Shown: positions 15,903 to 22,877 of the stretch, piece by piece
Layout: each line of letters begins with the position of its first letter
How positions within the stretch are numbered: the first letter of the stretch is position 1
NCBI GenBank assembly: GCA_025456015.1
Contig: JALOLK010000047.1
Span: forward strand, 1 to 32,945
DNA length: 32,945 nt
DNA from: Candidatus Nanopelagicales bacterium
GTDB lineage: Bacteria > Actinomycetota > Actinomycetes > S36-B12 > CAIYMF01
Direction of reading: 5' to 3'
Notes under the pieces: generated by a model
The model's input: only the letters and a program-made list of their open reading frames with translations
Told to the model about the DNA's origin: nothing
Database searches by the model: none
Made by a program: the position numbers and the translations under genes

Positions 15903-16622
15903 GTGGACCCAGCATACAGCAGCGGCGTGGGCGTGCTCGACAAGGCCTCCATGCTCCTCGACGCCCTCGAGGGTGGCCCCCTGACCCTGGCCGGCCTGGT
16001 CGCTGCGACCGGGCTGGCCCGGCCGACCGCGCACCGCCTCGCGACGGCACTGGAGCACCACCGCCTCGTGGCGCGTGATGTCTCCGGGCGCTTCATCCTC
16101 GGCCCCAGGCTGCCCGAGCTCGCGGCCGCAGCCGGCGAGGACCGGCTCGTCGCGGCGGCCGGCCCGGTGCTGGCCCAGCTGCGCGAGCAGAGCGGCGAGA
16201 GCGCCCAGCTCTACCGCCGGCAGGGCGAGGGCCGCATCTGCGTCGCGGCCGCCGAGCGCCTGAGCGGCCTGCGCGACACGGTGCCCGTCGGAGCGGTGCT
16301 CACGATGCACGCGGGCTCGGCGGCCCAGGTGCTGCTCGCCTGGGAGGACCCCGACCGCATCCACGCCGGGGTGCGGGATGCCACCTTCACCGCCGCGACG
16401 CTGGCAGCGGTCCGCCGACGCGGCTGGGCGCAGAGCGTGGCCGAGCGGGAGCAGGGCGTCGCGTCGGTGAGCGCCCCGGTGCGCGGCCCGTCGAACAAGG
16501 TGATCGCGGCCGTGAGCGTCTCCGGGCCGCTGGACCGGATGGGCCGGGTGCCCGGGCGCCTGCACAGCCAGGCCGTGCTGCACGCCGCGGGCCGGCTCAC
16601 CGAGGCGCTGCGCCGGGACTGA
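15903..16622 (+). CDS. IclR-family transcriptional regulator (LtbR/LeuR-like)
   Basis: A 239-aa regulator with an N-terminal winged helix-turn-helix (about 8-65; [22 protein letters not shown] is the recognition region) and a C-terminal IclR effector domain (about 80-235). Its position divergent from leuCD matches the actinobacterial regulators of leucine (and in corynebacteria also tryptophan) genes, known there as LtbR; the ligand here is inferred. The frame can be extended to a TTG at 15867, but that codon is the -35 box; GTG 15903 sits 6 nt after a -10 box and gives the normal length. A 25-bp palindrome lies within the promoter, so autoregulation is likely. Confidence 0.88.
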   Translation: MDPAYSSGVGVLDKASMLLDALEGGPLTLAGLVAATGLARPTAHRLATALEHHRLVARDVSGRFILGPRLPELAAAAGEDRLVAAAGPVLAQLREQSGESAQLYRRQGEGRICVAAAERLSGLRDTVPVGAVLTMHAGSAAQVLLAWEDPDRIHAGVRDATFTAATLAAVRRRGWAQSVAEREQGVASVSAPVRGPSNKVIAAVSVSGPLDRMGRVPGRLHSQAVLHAAGRLTEALRRD

Positions 16623-16630
16623 GGGCGTGG

Positions 16631-16649
16631 CCCCGCTGCACTCGCGGGG
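16631..16649 (+). terminator. Weak hairpin after the iclR-type gene
   Basis: CCCCGC (16631-16636) and GCGGGG (16644-16649) form a 6-bp stem 8 nt after the stop. No T-run follows. Confidence 0.35.
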
Positions 16650-16735
16650 ATGACACCGCCCGCACGGACCCGGGACGCGGTCCACCGTGTGCCATGCTCG
16701 CCCCAGGCAGCAGCACGGCGACGGGAGGGCACCCC

Positions 16736-17149
16736 ATGAGCAGTCCCTGGACCACGACGAACCGGCCGGCCGGCGTCACCTTCGTGGCGTCGATCACGAT
16801 GATCGTCGCCTTCCTGTCGATGGTGCGCGGGTTCCTCATGATCGCCGGCCAGGACAGCGTGCTGGCCGAGGACCTCCCGGGCATCAGCGCGACCACCTAC
16901 GGCTGGGTGGAGCTGGTCTTCGGCGTGCTCACGGCGCTGGTCGGGATCGGGCTGTTCCGCGGCGCCGGATGGTCGCGGCTGCTGGTCACCGCGCTGATGG
17001 TGGTCCGGATGGTCGCCGCCTTCTGGGCCGCGGTCAACGCCAACGGCCTGGCCTGGCTGCTGGCGGCGGTCCTCGTGGGCGCACTCGCCCTGCTCGTGGT
17101 GCTCCTGCTGTGGAACGGCCGCGCGGACGCCTGGTTCACGCGCTCCTGA
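16736..17149 (+). CDS. Four-helix membrane protein (DUF7144-like)
   Basis: A 137-aa integral membrane protein of unknown function. Four hydrophobic segments are seen at about 13-33, 53-72, 78-98 and 103-124, with a short cytoplasmic N-terminus and a polar loop QDSVLAEDLPGISATTYGW between helices 1 and 2. The pattern, with a GxxxFRGAGWSRLLV segment before helix 3, resembles the small DUF7144 proteins common in actinobacteria; the family name is from memory. GGGAGGG lies 6 nt before the ATG at 16736, which I prefer over an upstream ATG at 16694. It is monocistronic and ends before a strong hairpin at 17162-17197. Confidence 0.75.
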   Translation: MSSPWTTTNRPAGVTFVASITMIVAFLSMVRGFLMIAGQDSVLAEDLPGISATTYGWVELVFGVLTALVGIGLFRGAGWSRLLVTALMVVRMVAAFWAAVNANGLAWLLAAVLVGALALLVVLLLWNGRADAWFTRS

Positions 17150-17161
17150 CCGCCTGACATG

Positions 17162-17197
17162 CGTGAGGGGCTCCTCCGGGTGGAGGAGCCCCTCACG
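17162..17197. terminator. Strong hairpin between the membrane protein gene and the tRNAs
   Basis: A perfect 16-bp stem (17162-17177 with 17182-17197) has a GGGT loop. It lies 12 nt after the plus-strand stop and 7 nt past the 3' end of tRNA-Glu on the minus strand, so it probably terminates both transcripts. Confidence 0.8.
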
Positions 17198-17203
17198 GGT
17201 GCG

Positions 17204-17276
17204 TAGCCCCGACGGGATTCGAACCCGCGCTACCGCCTTGAGAGGGCGGCGTGCTAGGCCGCTACACAACGGGGCC
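17204..17276 (-). tRNA. tRNA-Glu (CUC anticodon)
   Basis: On the minus strand, 73 nt fold as a cloverleaf. The acceptor is GGCCCCG with CGGGGCU (terminal G-U pair), the anticodon stem is CCGCC/GGCGG, the loop CUCUCAA reads CUC, and the T-arm is GCGGGTTCGAATCCCG. The discriminator is A, and CCA is not encoded. It follows tRNA-Gln by 27 nt on the same transcript. Confidence 0.95.
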
Positions 17277-17303
17277 GTGATCGGGCGGGCCCCCACACAC
17301 CTG

Positions 17304-17375
17304 CTGGGGTACCAGGACTCGAACCTAGACTAGCTGAACCAGAATCAGCCGGGCTGCCAATTACCCCATACCCCA
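17304..17375 (-). tRNA. tRNA-Gln (CUG anticodon)
   Basis: On the minus strand, 72 nt fold as a cloverleaf. The acceptor is TGGGGTA with TACCCCA, the anticodon arm is GCTGA-TTCTGGT-TCAGC, giving anticodon CUG, and the T-arm contains GGTTCGAGTCC. The discriminator is G, and CCA is not encoded. It is the first gene of a two-tRNA unit. Confidence 0.95.
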
Positions 17376-17387
17376 AGGGCAGGGAGC

Positions 17388-17417
17388 ACTCTACCGGACC
17401 CCTCGGCCACATCCCAA
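17388..17417 (-). promoter_or_regulatory. Promoter of the tRNA-Gln/tRNA-Glu unit
   Basis: Minus-strand -35 TTGGGA (17412-17417) and -10 TAGAGT (17388-17393) are spaced 18 bp. The -10 ends 12 nt before mature tRNA-Gln. Confidence 0.65.
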
Positions 17418-17434
17418 AACCGCTGATGGCGTGC

Positions 17435-18379
17435 TCAGGCCCGCAGGACCGGATGCGTGTCGAAGCGTGCCTCGAGGTCGCGGCCGACCGCATCCATGAC
17501 CGCCAGGACGGTGTCCTCGAAGGTGGTGCTGAGGATCACCTGCACGCCGTGGCGCTGCGACTGCTCCACGATGTAGGCGTCCAGCTCGCGGATGGCCTCG
17601 AGGCGCTGCAGGTACTCGGTGGGCTTGCGGTCGCCGCCGAGGAAGCGCTGGATGAACCGGCCGCGATGCTCCTCCGCGCTGCCGACGGTGAGCACGTAGG
17701 TGAACAGCGGGAACCCGGGCTCGACCTCGAGCAGGCCGGGCACCACGTGCACCCCGTTCACCATGACCTGCTGGCCCTCCTTCACCGATCGCCTGGCCAG
17801 CGCCAGCGTGCCGTGCTGGACGATCCGGGCCTGCTCCTCGAAGGCGAAGAGCAGCCGGTTGCCGCTCAGGTTGCTGCGCAGCATCTTCGCCGCGCTGAAC
17901 GAGCTCTGGCTCAGCGCCGGGAACAGGTCGGGATGCACCACGCTGCGCACCACGGCGCGCACCTGGTCGGTGCTGATGACCACCGAGATCCCGAGCCGGT
18001 CGGCGGCCTCGAGGCTCACGGTGGACTTGCCGACACCGGAGGACCCGCCGAGCGCGACGACCAGCGGCTGGTTGCTCGTGCGCACCCAGCGGCGGATCCG
18101 CACACGCCGCTCGACGTCGGCCAGCCCATCGGCGAGCAGCACGTCGGTGATCCGCGCGAACACCTCGTCGCGACGGACCGTCGGCGCCGGGCCATCCGGG
18201 GCGGCTGCCGCCACCTGCCCGGCATGCGCGTCCTCGAGCACCCGCACCACCCGTGCGGCACAGGCGTCGGCCTGGTCGGAGTCCATCCCCGCCTTCATGA
18301 CCCAGCGAGCGATCATGCCCGCGCTCAGCGGCACCCGGCGGTCGTCGAGGTCGCGCATGAAGAGCATGGCCGTGCCCAC
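17435..18379 (-). CDS. 2-phosphoglycerate kinase-like P-loop protein
   Basis: A 314-aa protein with the layout of archaeal 2-phosphoglycerate kinase (Pgk2), which phosphorylates 2-phosphoglycerate to 2,3-bisphosphoglycerate. Residues about 5-95 resemble an ATP-cone-like domain (VPLSAGMIARWVMKAGM). The P-loop kinase domain has Walker A GGSSGVGKST (111-120), ISTDQVRAVVR (135-145) and VNGVHVVPG (207-215), the family signature. In methanogens the product leads to cyclic 2,3-diphosphoglycerate; that pathway is not expected here, so the actinobacterial role is unknown. The GTG at 18379 lies 7 nt after a TAGGTT box and has no ribosome site. An ATG at 18367 is an alternative start. Between gltX and the tRNA unit, all on the minus strand. 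Confidence 0.75.
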   Translation of the reverse strand: MGTAMLFMRDLDDRRVPLSAGMIARWVMKAGMDSDQADACAARVVRVLEDAHAGQVAAAAPDGPAPTVRRDEVFARITDVLLADGLADVERRVRIRRWVRTSNQPLVVALGGSSGVGKSTVSLEAADRLGISVVISTDQVRAVVRSVVHPDLFPALSQSSFSAAKMLRSNLSGNRLLFAFEEQARIVQHGTLALARRSVKEGQQVMVNGVHVVPGLLEVEPGFPLFTYVLTVGSAEEHRGRFIQRFLGGDRKPTEYLQRLEAIRELDAYIVEQSQRHGVQVILSTTFEDTVLAVMDAVGRDLEARFDTHPVLRA

Positions 18380-18386
18380 GGGGCCA

Positions 18387-18392
18387 AACCTA
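18387..18392 (-). promoter_or_regulatory. -10 box of leaderless 2-phosphoglycerate kinase-like gene
   Basis: TAGGTT on the minus strand is followed by 7 nt and the GTG at 18379. Confidence 0.55.
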
Positions 18393-18423
18393 GCGGCGGC
18401 CGTGGCCGGCGATCACGCGTTGC

Positions 18424-18470
18424 TCCAGGTTCGGGCGCGGCTGACCCCGTTCGATCCAGGTTCGGTCGCG
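18424..18470. repeat. 16-bp direct repeat upstream of the 2-phosphoglycerate kinase-like gene
   Basis: TCCAGGTTCGGGCGCG (18424-18439) and TCCAGGTTCGGTCGCG (18455-18470) differ by one base. Their starts are 31 bp apart (three helical turns), in the 135-bp gap between the gltX stop and the kinase gene. They could be paired regulator sites or simple duplication. Confidence 0.6.
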
Positions 18471-18514
18471 CGGCGCGGGCCAGGACGTGGATCGACGCGA
18501 TGGAGGTGGTGCGG

Positions 18515-20038
18515 TCAGCGCAGGGCGGCGGCCAGGCGGGCCAGCGTGCGCTCCCGGCCGAGCAGCTCCAGCGACTCGAACAGCGGCGGCGAGACCCGCC
18601 GGCCGGTCACGGCCACCCGGACGGGGCCGAAGGCCAGCTTCGGCTTCAGGCCCAGGCCCTCGACGAGCGCGGCCCGCAGGCCCTCCTCGATCGCTGCCGC
18701 CTGCCACGCCCCCAGGCCCGCGAGCGCCTCGCGTGCCGCGCCCAGCGCCGGGGCGGCCTCGGGGCCGAGCAGCCGCTCGGCATCCTGCGGATCGGGGCTG
18801 AAGCGGGCGTCGTCGACGAACAGGAAGCCGAGCATGCCCGCGGCCTGGCCGAGCGTCTCCATGCGCTCCTGGACCAGCGGCACGGCGGCGCGCAGGGTGG
18901 CCGCGTCGTCGGGGCCCACCGGGTCGGCGAGCACGCCACGGCCGACCAGCACCGACTGCACGCGACCGGCCAGCTCGTCGGCGGGCAGGGCGCGGATCCA
19001 GTCCGCGTTGATGGCGGTGCATTTCTTGAGGTCGAAGCGGGCCGGGTTGGCACTGACCCGCTCGAGCGAGAACGCGGCAGCCATCTGCTCCTTGCTGAAG
19101 AACTCCCGGTCCTCGCCCATCGACCATCCGAGCAGCGCGAGGTAGTTCAGCAGGCCCTCGGGGAGGAAGCCCTCCTCGCGGTAGAGGTTCAGGCTGGACT
19201 GCGGGTCGCGCTTGGACAGCTTCTTGTTGCCCTCGCCCATCACGTAGGGCAGGTGGCCGAACCGGGGCGTGGTGCCGTCGGAGACGCCGACCTGCGCCAG
19301 GGCGTCGTACAGGGCGATCTGGCGGGGCGTGCTCGAGAGCAGGTCCTCGCCGCGCAGCACGTGGGTGATCCGCATGAGCGCGTCGTCCACCGGGTTCACC
19401 AAGGTGTAGAGCGGCTCGCCGTTCGCGCGGACGAGCACGTAGTCCGGCACGTGCTCGTGGCCGAAGCTCACCGGGCCGCGGACGAGGTCGTCCCAGCCGA
19501 TCTCGGTGCCGGGCATCCGGAACCGGATGGCGGGTCGCCGGCCCTCCTCGCGATAGGTCGCCCGTTGCGCGTCCGACAGCTCGCGGCAGTGCCCGTCGTA
19601 GCCCGGCGTGCGCCCGGCGCGGCGGGCCTCCTCGCGGCGCTCCTCGAGCTCCTCGGGCGCGCAGAAGCACTCGTAGGCGCGGCCGGCGGCCAGCAGGTCG
19701 GCCGCGACCTGCGCGTACCGGTCGAGGCGCTGGGACTGCCGGTAGGGCCCGTACGGCCCGCCGAGCCCCGGGCCCTCGTCCCAGTCCAGGCCCAGCCAGC
19801 GCAGCGCGGCGAGCAGCTGCTCGTAGGACTCCTCGGTGTCGCGCGCGGAGTCGGTGTCCTCGATGCGGAACACGAAGGTGCCGCCGGTGTGCCGTGCGTA
19901 CGCCCAGTTGAACAGCGCCGTGCGCACCATCCCGACGTGCGGGTTGCCGGTCGGCGAGGGGCAGAACCGCACCCGGACCGCCGGGTTGCTCCCACGTGCG
20001 GGCAGCTCGACAGGGGCGAGGACATCGAAGTCAGGCAC
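18515..20038 (-). CDS. gltX: Glutamyl-tRNA synthetase
   Basis: GltX charges tRNA-Glu and, in organisms that rely on GatCAB, also tRNA-Gln with glutamate. The 507-aa class I synthetase has the HIGH-type motif as [11 protein letters not shown] (27-37), EDTDSARD (60-67), zinc-site cysteines CFC (124-126) and Cys 151, and the KMSKS-type loop as KLSKR (273-277). I chose GTG 20038: a TAGGAT -10 box ends 8 nt upstream and nothing in the longer frame looks like GluRS. The transcript should be leaderless although the gene lies only 56 nt after the FAH gene. Genes for tRNA-Gln and tRNA-Glu lie about 1.1 kb downstream. Confidence 0.96.
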   Translation of the reverse strand: MPDFDVLAPVELPARGSNPAVRVRFCPSPTGNPHVGMVRTALFNWAYARHTGGTFVFRIEDTDSARDTEESYEQLLAALRWLGLDWDEGPGLGGPYGPYRQSQRLDRYAQVAADLLAAGRAYECFCAPEELEERREEARRAGRTPGYDGHCRELSDAQRATYREEGRRPAIRFRMPGTEIGWDDLVRGPVSFGHEHVPDYVLVRANGEPLYTLVNPVDDALMRITHVLRGEDLLSSTPRQIALYDALAQVGVSDGTTPRFGHLPYVMGEGNKKLSKRDPQSSLNLYREEGFLPEGLLNYLALLGWSMGEDREFFSKEQMAAAFSLERVSANPARFDLKKCTAINADWIRALPADELAGRVQSVLVGRGVLADPVGPDDAATLRAAVPLVQERMETLGQAAGMLGFLFVDDARFSPDPQDAERLLGPEAAPALGAAREALAGLGAWQAAAIEEGLRAALVEGLGLKPKLAFGPVRVAVTGRRVSPPLFESLELLGRERTLARLAAALR

Positions 20039-20046
20039 GGGCGCCG

Positions 20047-20052
20047 ATCCTA
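20047..20052 (-). promoter_or_regulatory. -10 box of leaderless gltX
   Basis: TAGGAT on the minus strand is followed by 8 nt and the GTG at 20038. Confidence 0.55.
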
Positions 20053-20094
20053 CCGGCGCCACCGGCACCGCCGATCCGCTCGGACCGCCCGGGG

Positions 20095-20859
20095 CTACAC
20101 GACCGGGTTGACCAGCGTGCCGATCCCGGCGACCGTCACGGCGACCTCGTCGCCGGACACCAGCGGCCCGACGCCGGCCGGGGTGCCGGTCAGGATCACG
20201 TCGCCGGGCAGCAGGGTCATCGCCGCCGAGACGTACGCGATGAGCGCGGGGACCGCGTGGATCAGCGTCGCCGTCGAGGCCCGCTGCACGCTCACGCCGT
20301 TGAGCTCGCACTCCACCTCGACGTCGGCCGGGTCCAGCTCGGTCTCGATCCAGGGCCCGAGCGGGCAGAACGTGTCGAAGCCCTTCGCCCGCGCCCACTG
20401 GCCGTCGGCGCGCTGCAGGTCCCGGGCGGTCACGTCGTTGGCGCAGGTGTACCCCAGCACCACGTCGAGCGCCTGCTCCTCGGGCACCCGCCGGCAGACC
20501 CGGCCGATGACCACGGCGAGCTCGGCCTCGTGGTGCACCTCGGTGGACTCCGGTGGCAGCACGATCGGGTCGTCCGGGCCGATCACCGCGGTCGGCGGCT
20601 TGAGGAACACCAGGGGCCGCTCCGGGGCCGCCCCGCCCATCTCGGCGGCGTGGTCGGCGTAGTTCTTCCCGATGCCGATGACCTTGCCCGGCACCACCGG
20701 CGTGAGCAGCCGCAGCGTGTCGAGGTCGCGGATCTCGCCGGTGGTCACCAGCGGCTCGCCGGGGGCCAGGAACGGATGGCCCGGCAGCTCGAGCACCTCG
20801 GTGCCCTCCACGACGCCGTACCGGGCGCCGCCCTCCCAGGCGTAGCGGGCGATCCTCAT
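20095..20859 (-). CDS. Fumarylacetoacetate hydrolase family protein
   Basis: A 254-aa FAH-superfamily protein (hydrolase, decarboxylase or isomerase acting on 2-oxo acids). It has [16 protein letters not shown], the metal-binding [13 protein letters not shown] (two of the three acidic ligands), [26 protein letters not shown] and [13 protein letters not shown], the full family pattern. The substrate cannot be read from sequence; related actinobacterial enzymes decarboxylate oxaloacetate or hydrolyse acylpyruvates. Its ATG overlaps the cimA stop (ATGA), so it is translationally coupled to citramalate synthase, which suggests a link to keto-acid metabolism or repair. gltX follows with its own promoter. 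Confidence 0.88.
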   Translation of the reverse strand: MRIARYAWEGGARYGVVEGTEVLELPGHPFLAPGEPLVTTGEIRDLDTLRLLTPVVPGKVIGIGKNYADHAAEMGGAAPERPLVFLKPPTAVIGPDDPIVLPPESTEVHHEAELAVVIGRVCRRVPEEQALDVVLGYTCANDVTARDLQRADGQWARAKGFDTFCPLGPWIETELDPADVEVECELNGVSVQRASTATLIHAVPALIAYVSAAMTLLPGDVILTGTPAGVGPLVSGDEVAVTVAGIGTLVNPVV

Positions 20860-22502
20860 GCGCCGACCCCCACGGGCGCGGCGCTCGTCGCGGCGGAGGG
20901 CGACTCCGGAGGGGCGACCCCGGCCCGCAGCAGGCCGTAGTCGATCGCGTCGACGATCGCCAGCCACGAGGCCACGATCACGTTCTCGTGCACGCCGACC
21001 GTGGACCACGAGCCATCCGCGTCGTTGGTCTCGATGAGCACCCGGGTGACGGCGTCGGTGCCGGTGGCGCCCGGCACGATGCGCACCTTGTAGTCGACCA
21101 GCTGCAGCTCGGCGACCTCGGGGTAGATCTGGCTCAGCGCCCCGCGCAGCGCGGTGTCCAGGGCGTTCACGGGACCGTTGCCCTCCCCCACGGTCACGAT
21201 CCGCTGGCCGCCGGCGTGCACCTTCACGATGGCCTCGGAGCCGTGCCCGTCGCCGTTCACCTGGGGGGACACGATCGTGCGCCAGGACTCCACCTCGAAG
21301 TAGCGCCGGCGCTCGCCGGGCAGCTCGTCGCGCATGAGCAGCTCGAAGGAGGCGTCGGCGGCCTCGTAGGTCCAGCCCGCAGCCTCACGCGCCTTCACCG
21401 ACTCGACCACCCGGGCCAGTGCCGCCGGGTTGCCCGCGATGTCCACGCCGAGCTCGCGGCCCTTGAGCTCGACCGTGGCCCGCCCGGCCATCTCCGTGAC
21501 GAGGATCCGGGTGTCGTTGCCGACCAGGCGCGGGTCGATGTGGCTGTAGAGCGCCTCGTTGACCTTCAGCGCCGAGGCGTGCAGGCCGGCCTTGTGGGCG
21601 AAGCTGGAGACCCCGACGTAGGCCTGGTGCGTGTCCGGGGGCAGGTTGGCGATGTCGGCCAGGGCGTGGCTGATCCGCTTGGCCTCGCGCAGGTTGCCCT
21701 CGGGCAGCGCCCGGATGCCCAGCTTGAGCTCCAGGGAGGCGACCACCGAGAACAGGTCCGCGTTGCCCGTGCGCTCGCCGTAGCCGTTGGCCGTGCACTG
21801 CACGTGCGTGACGCCGGCCTCCACCGCTGCGAGGGTGTTGGCGACCGCGCAGGACGTGTCGTCCTGGCAGTGGATGCCCAGGCGCACCCCGGAGCGCGCC
21901 AGCACGTCGGTGACGACCCGGTGCATGCCCATCGGCAGCATGCCGCCGTTCGTGTCGCACAGCACCCCCACGCTGGCGCCGGCCTCGAACGCCGTCTGCA
22001 GCAGCGTGACCCCGTAGTCCGGGTCATGCCGGTAGCCGTCGAAGAAGTGCTCGCAGTCGACGAAGACCCGCCGTCCGGCGCGCACCAGGAAGTCCACGGT
22101 GTCGCGGACCATCGCCAGGTTCTCCTCGTTGGTGGTCCGCAGGGCCTCGGCGACGTGGCGCACGTCGGACTTCGCGACCAGGCACACGACCGGCGCCTGC
22201 GAGTCGAGCAGGGCCCGCACCTGGGGGTCGTCCGCCACCGCGATCCCGGGCTTGCGGGTCGCGCCGAACGCCACGAGCTGGGCGTGGCGCAGCTCGAGCT
22301 CCCCGGCCGCGGCGCGGGCGAAGAACTCGGTGTCCTTGGGCATCGCGCCGGGCCAGCCGCCCTCGATGAAGCCGACCCCCAGCTCATCGAGCAGCCGCGC
22401 CACGGCCAGCTTGTCGCTCACCGAGTACGAGATGCCCTCGCGCTGGGCGCCGTCGCGCAGCGTGGTGTCGAACACGTGGAATGCGTCGCGGTCGTGGTCC
22501 AT
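20856..22502 (-). CDS. cimA: (R)-citramalate synthase
   Basis: CimA condenses pyruvate and acetyl-CoA to citramalate, opening the threonine-independent route to 2-ketobutyrate and isoleucine. The 548-aa protein is a DRE-TIM metallolyase: [11 protein letters not shown] (13-23), CDTNGG (182-187), metal-binding HCQDD (211-215), [11 protein letters not shown] (240-250). A LeuA-type regulatory domain follows (about 404-525, with [16 protein letters not shown]), where isoleucine feedback is expected. The [10 protein letters not shown] start and overall size fit CimA rather than LeuA. The ATG at 22502 has GGAGG 11 nt upstream, just past the terminator of a leader region with an Ile-rich leader peptide. 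The last about 20 residues ([12 protein letters not shown]) are a low-complexity tail. Confidence 0.93.
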   Translation of the reverse strand: MDHDRDAFHVFDTTLRDGAQREGISYSVSDKLAVARLLDELGVGFIEGGWPGAMPKDTEFFARAAAGELELRHAQLVAFGATRKPGIAVADDPQVRALLDSQAPVVCLVAKSDVRHVAEALRTTNEENLAMVRDTVDFLVRAGRRVFVDCEHFFDGYRHDPDYGVTLLQTAFEAGASVGVLCDTNGGMLPMGMHRVVTDVLARSGVRLGIHCQDDTSCAVANTLAAVEAGVTHVQCTANGYGERTGNADLFSVVASLELKLGIRALPEGNLREAKRISHALADIANLPPDTHQAYVGVSSFAHKAGLHASALKVNEALYSHIDPRLVGNDTRILVTEMAGRATVELKGRELGVDIAGNPAALARVVESVKAREAAGWTYEAADASFELLMRDELPGERRRYFEVESWRTIVSPQVNGDGHGSEAIVKVHAGGQRIVTVGEGNGPVNALDTALRGALSQIYPEVAELQLVDYKVRIVPGATGTDAVTRVLIETNDADGSWSTVGVHENVIVASWLAIVDAIDYGLLRAGVAPPESPSAATSAAPVGVGA

Positions 22503-22518
22503 CCGGTGCCGTTCCTCC

Positions 22519-22552
22519 AACAAGAAACCCCCTCGCCCGAGGGCGGAGGGGG
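22519..22552 (-). terminator. Attenuator terminator in the cimA leader
   Basis: In the minus-strand RNA, CCCCCTCCGCCC pairs with GGGCGAGGGGG (22541-22552 with 22528-22538; one bulge, 2-nt loop), followed by the T-rich TTTCTTGTT (22519-22527). It is the clearest intrinsic terminator in the window and lies between the leader peptide stop (22571) and the cimA ATG (22502). Confidence 0.85.
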
Positions 22553-22570
22553 TCAGCGCGCTGGCCTGGT

Positions 22571-22615
22571 TCAGGCGGCAGCGCGCTTGCCAATGATGAT
22601 CGCCGGTGCGGTCAC
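22571..22615 (-). CDS. Ile-rich leader peptide of cimA
   Basis: A 14-codon frame reads (GTG) MTAPAIIIGKRAAA and stops at TGA. Three consecutive isoleucine codons (ATC ATC ATT) sit in the middle. It starts 7 nt after a -10 box and is followed by the terminator at 22519-22552. AGCGCGCT within its codons (22580-22587) can pair with AGCGCGCT at 22555-22562 just before the terminator stem, giving competing structures. Ribosome stalling at scarce Ile-tRNA should affect cimA readthrough; this matches the role of CimA as entry to isoleucine. Confidence 0.8.
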   Translation of the reverse strand: MTAPAIIIGKRAAA

Positions 22616-22622
22616 GAGCCGC

Positions 22623-22651
22623 AGTCTGCCACGCGGAGCCGGCCTCGTCAC
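22623..22651 (-). promoter_or_regulatory. Promoter of the cimA leader
   Basis: Minus-strand -35 GTGACG (22646-22651) and -10 CAGACT (22623-22628) are spaced 17 bp. The -10 ends 7 nt before the leader-peptide GTG at 22615. Confidence 0.6.
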
Positions 22652-22692
22652 GTCCGGCCCCGTCGGGCCACCCGCGGGTCCGGTCCCTCCCG

Positions 22693-22728
22693 CCCCCAGG
22701 TCCGGCCCCCTCCCCCTCGACCTCCCCC
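22693..22728. other. C-rich tract, G-quadruplex motif on the minus strand
   Basis: Four runs of four or five C occur within 36 bp next to the palindromic element. On the minus strand they read as G-runs and fit a quadruplex-forming pattern, upstream of the cimA promoter. Confidence 0.6.
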
Positions 22729-22778
22729 TGATCCATTCGGGTTGTGGTCCCAAGAGGCACGACAACGTGCATGGATCA
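22729..22778 (+). repeat. 50-bp palindromic element, copy A
   Basis: The element begins TGATCCATTCGGGTTGTGGT, has the centre CCCAAGAGGC, and ends ATGGATCA. The two 20-nt arms match at 16 positions. It is 46/50 identical to the reverse complement of copy B at 32269-32318. It sits between the ilvE stop (22878) and the cimA leader, with a C-rich tract on the left and a G-rich tract on the right. Confidence 0.9.
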
Positions 22779-22783
22779 TCGTG

Positions 22784-22859
22784 GGAAGGGGTGGAACGGG
22801 GTGGGCCCCGGGGCGGGGCGGGCGCGGGGCGGGGCGGGTGCAGTGGTTCGGGGCGGTGC
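22784..22859. other. G-rich tract right of palindrome copy A
   Basis: Many runs of three or four G occur on the plus strand, including GGGGCGGGGCGGG words. The tract could form a quadruplex on the plus strand, or could pair with the C-rich tract left of the palindrome. Confidence 0.6.
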
Positions 22860-22877
22860 GGTGGGGAGACCCGCGGG

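Noticed and set aside
17426-20662. A 1078-codon plus-strand open frame spanning the kinase, gltX and FAH genes
   Set aside because: It covers three well-supported minus-strand genes and has no recognisable domain; it results from the lack of stop codons at very high GC.
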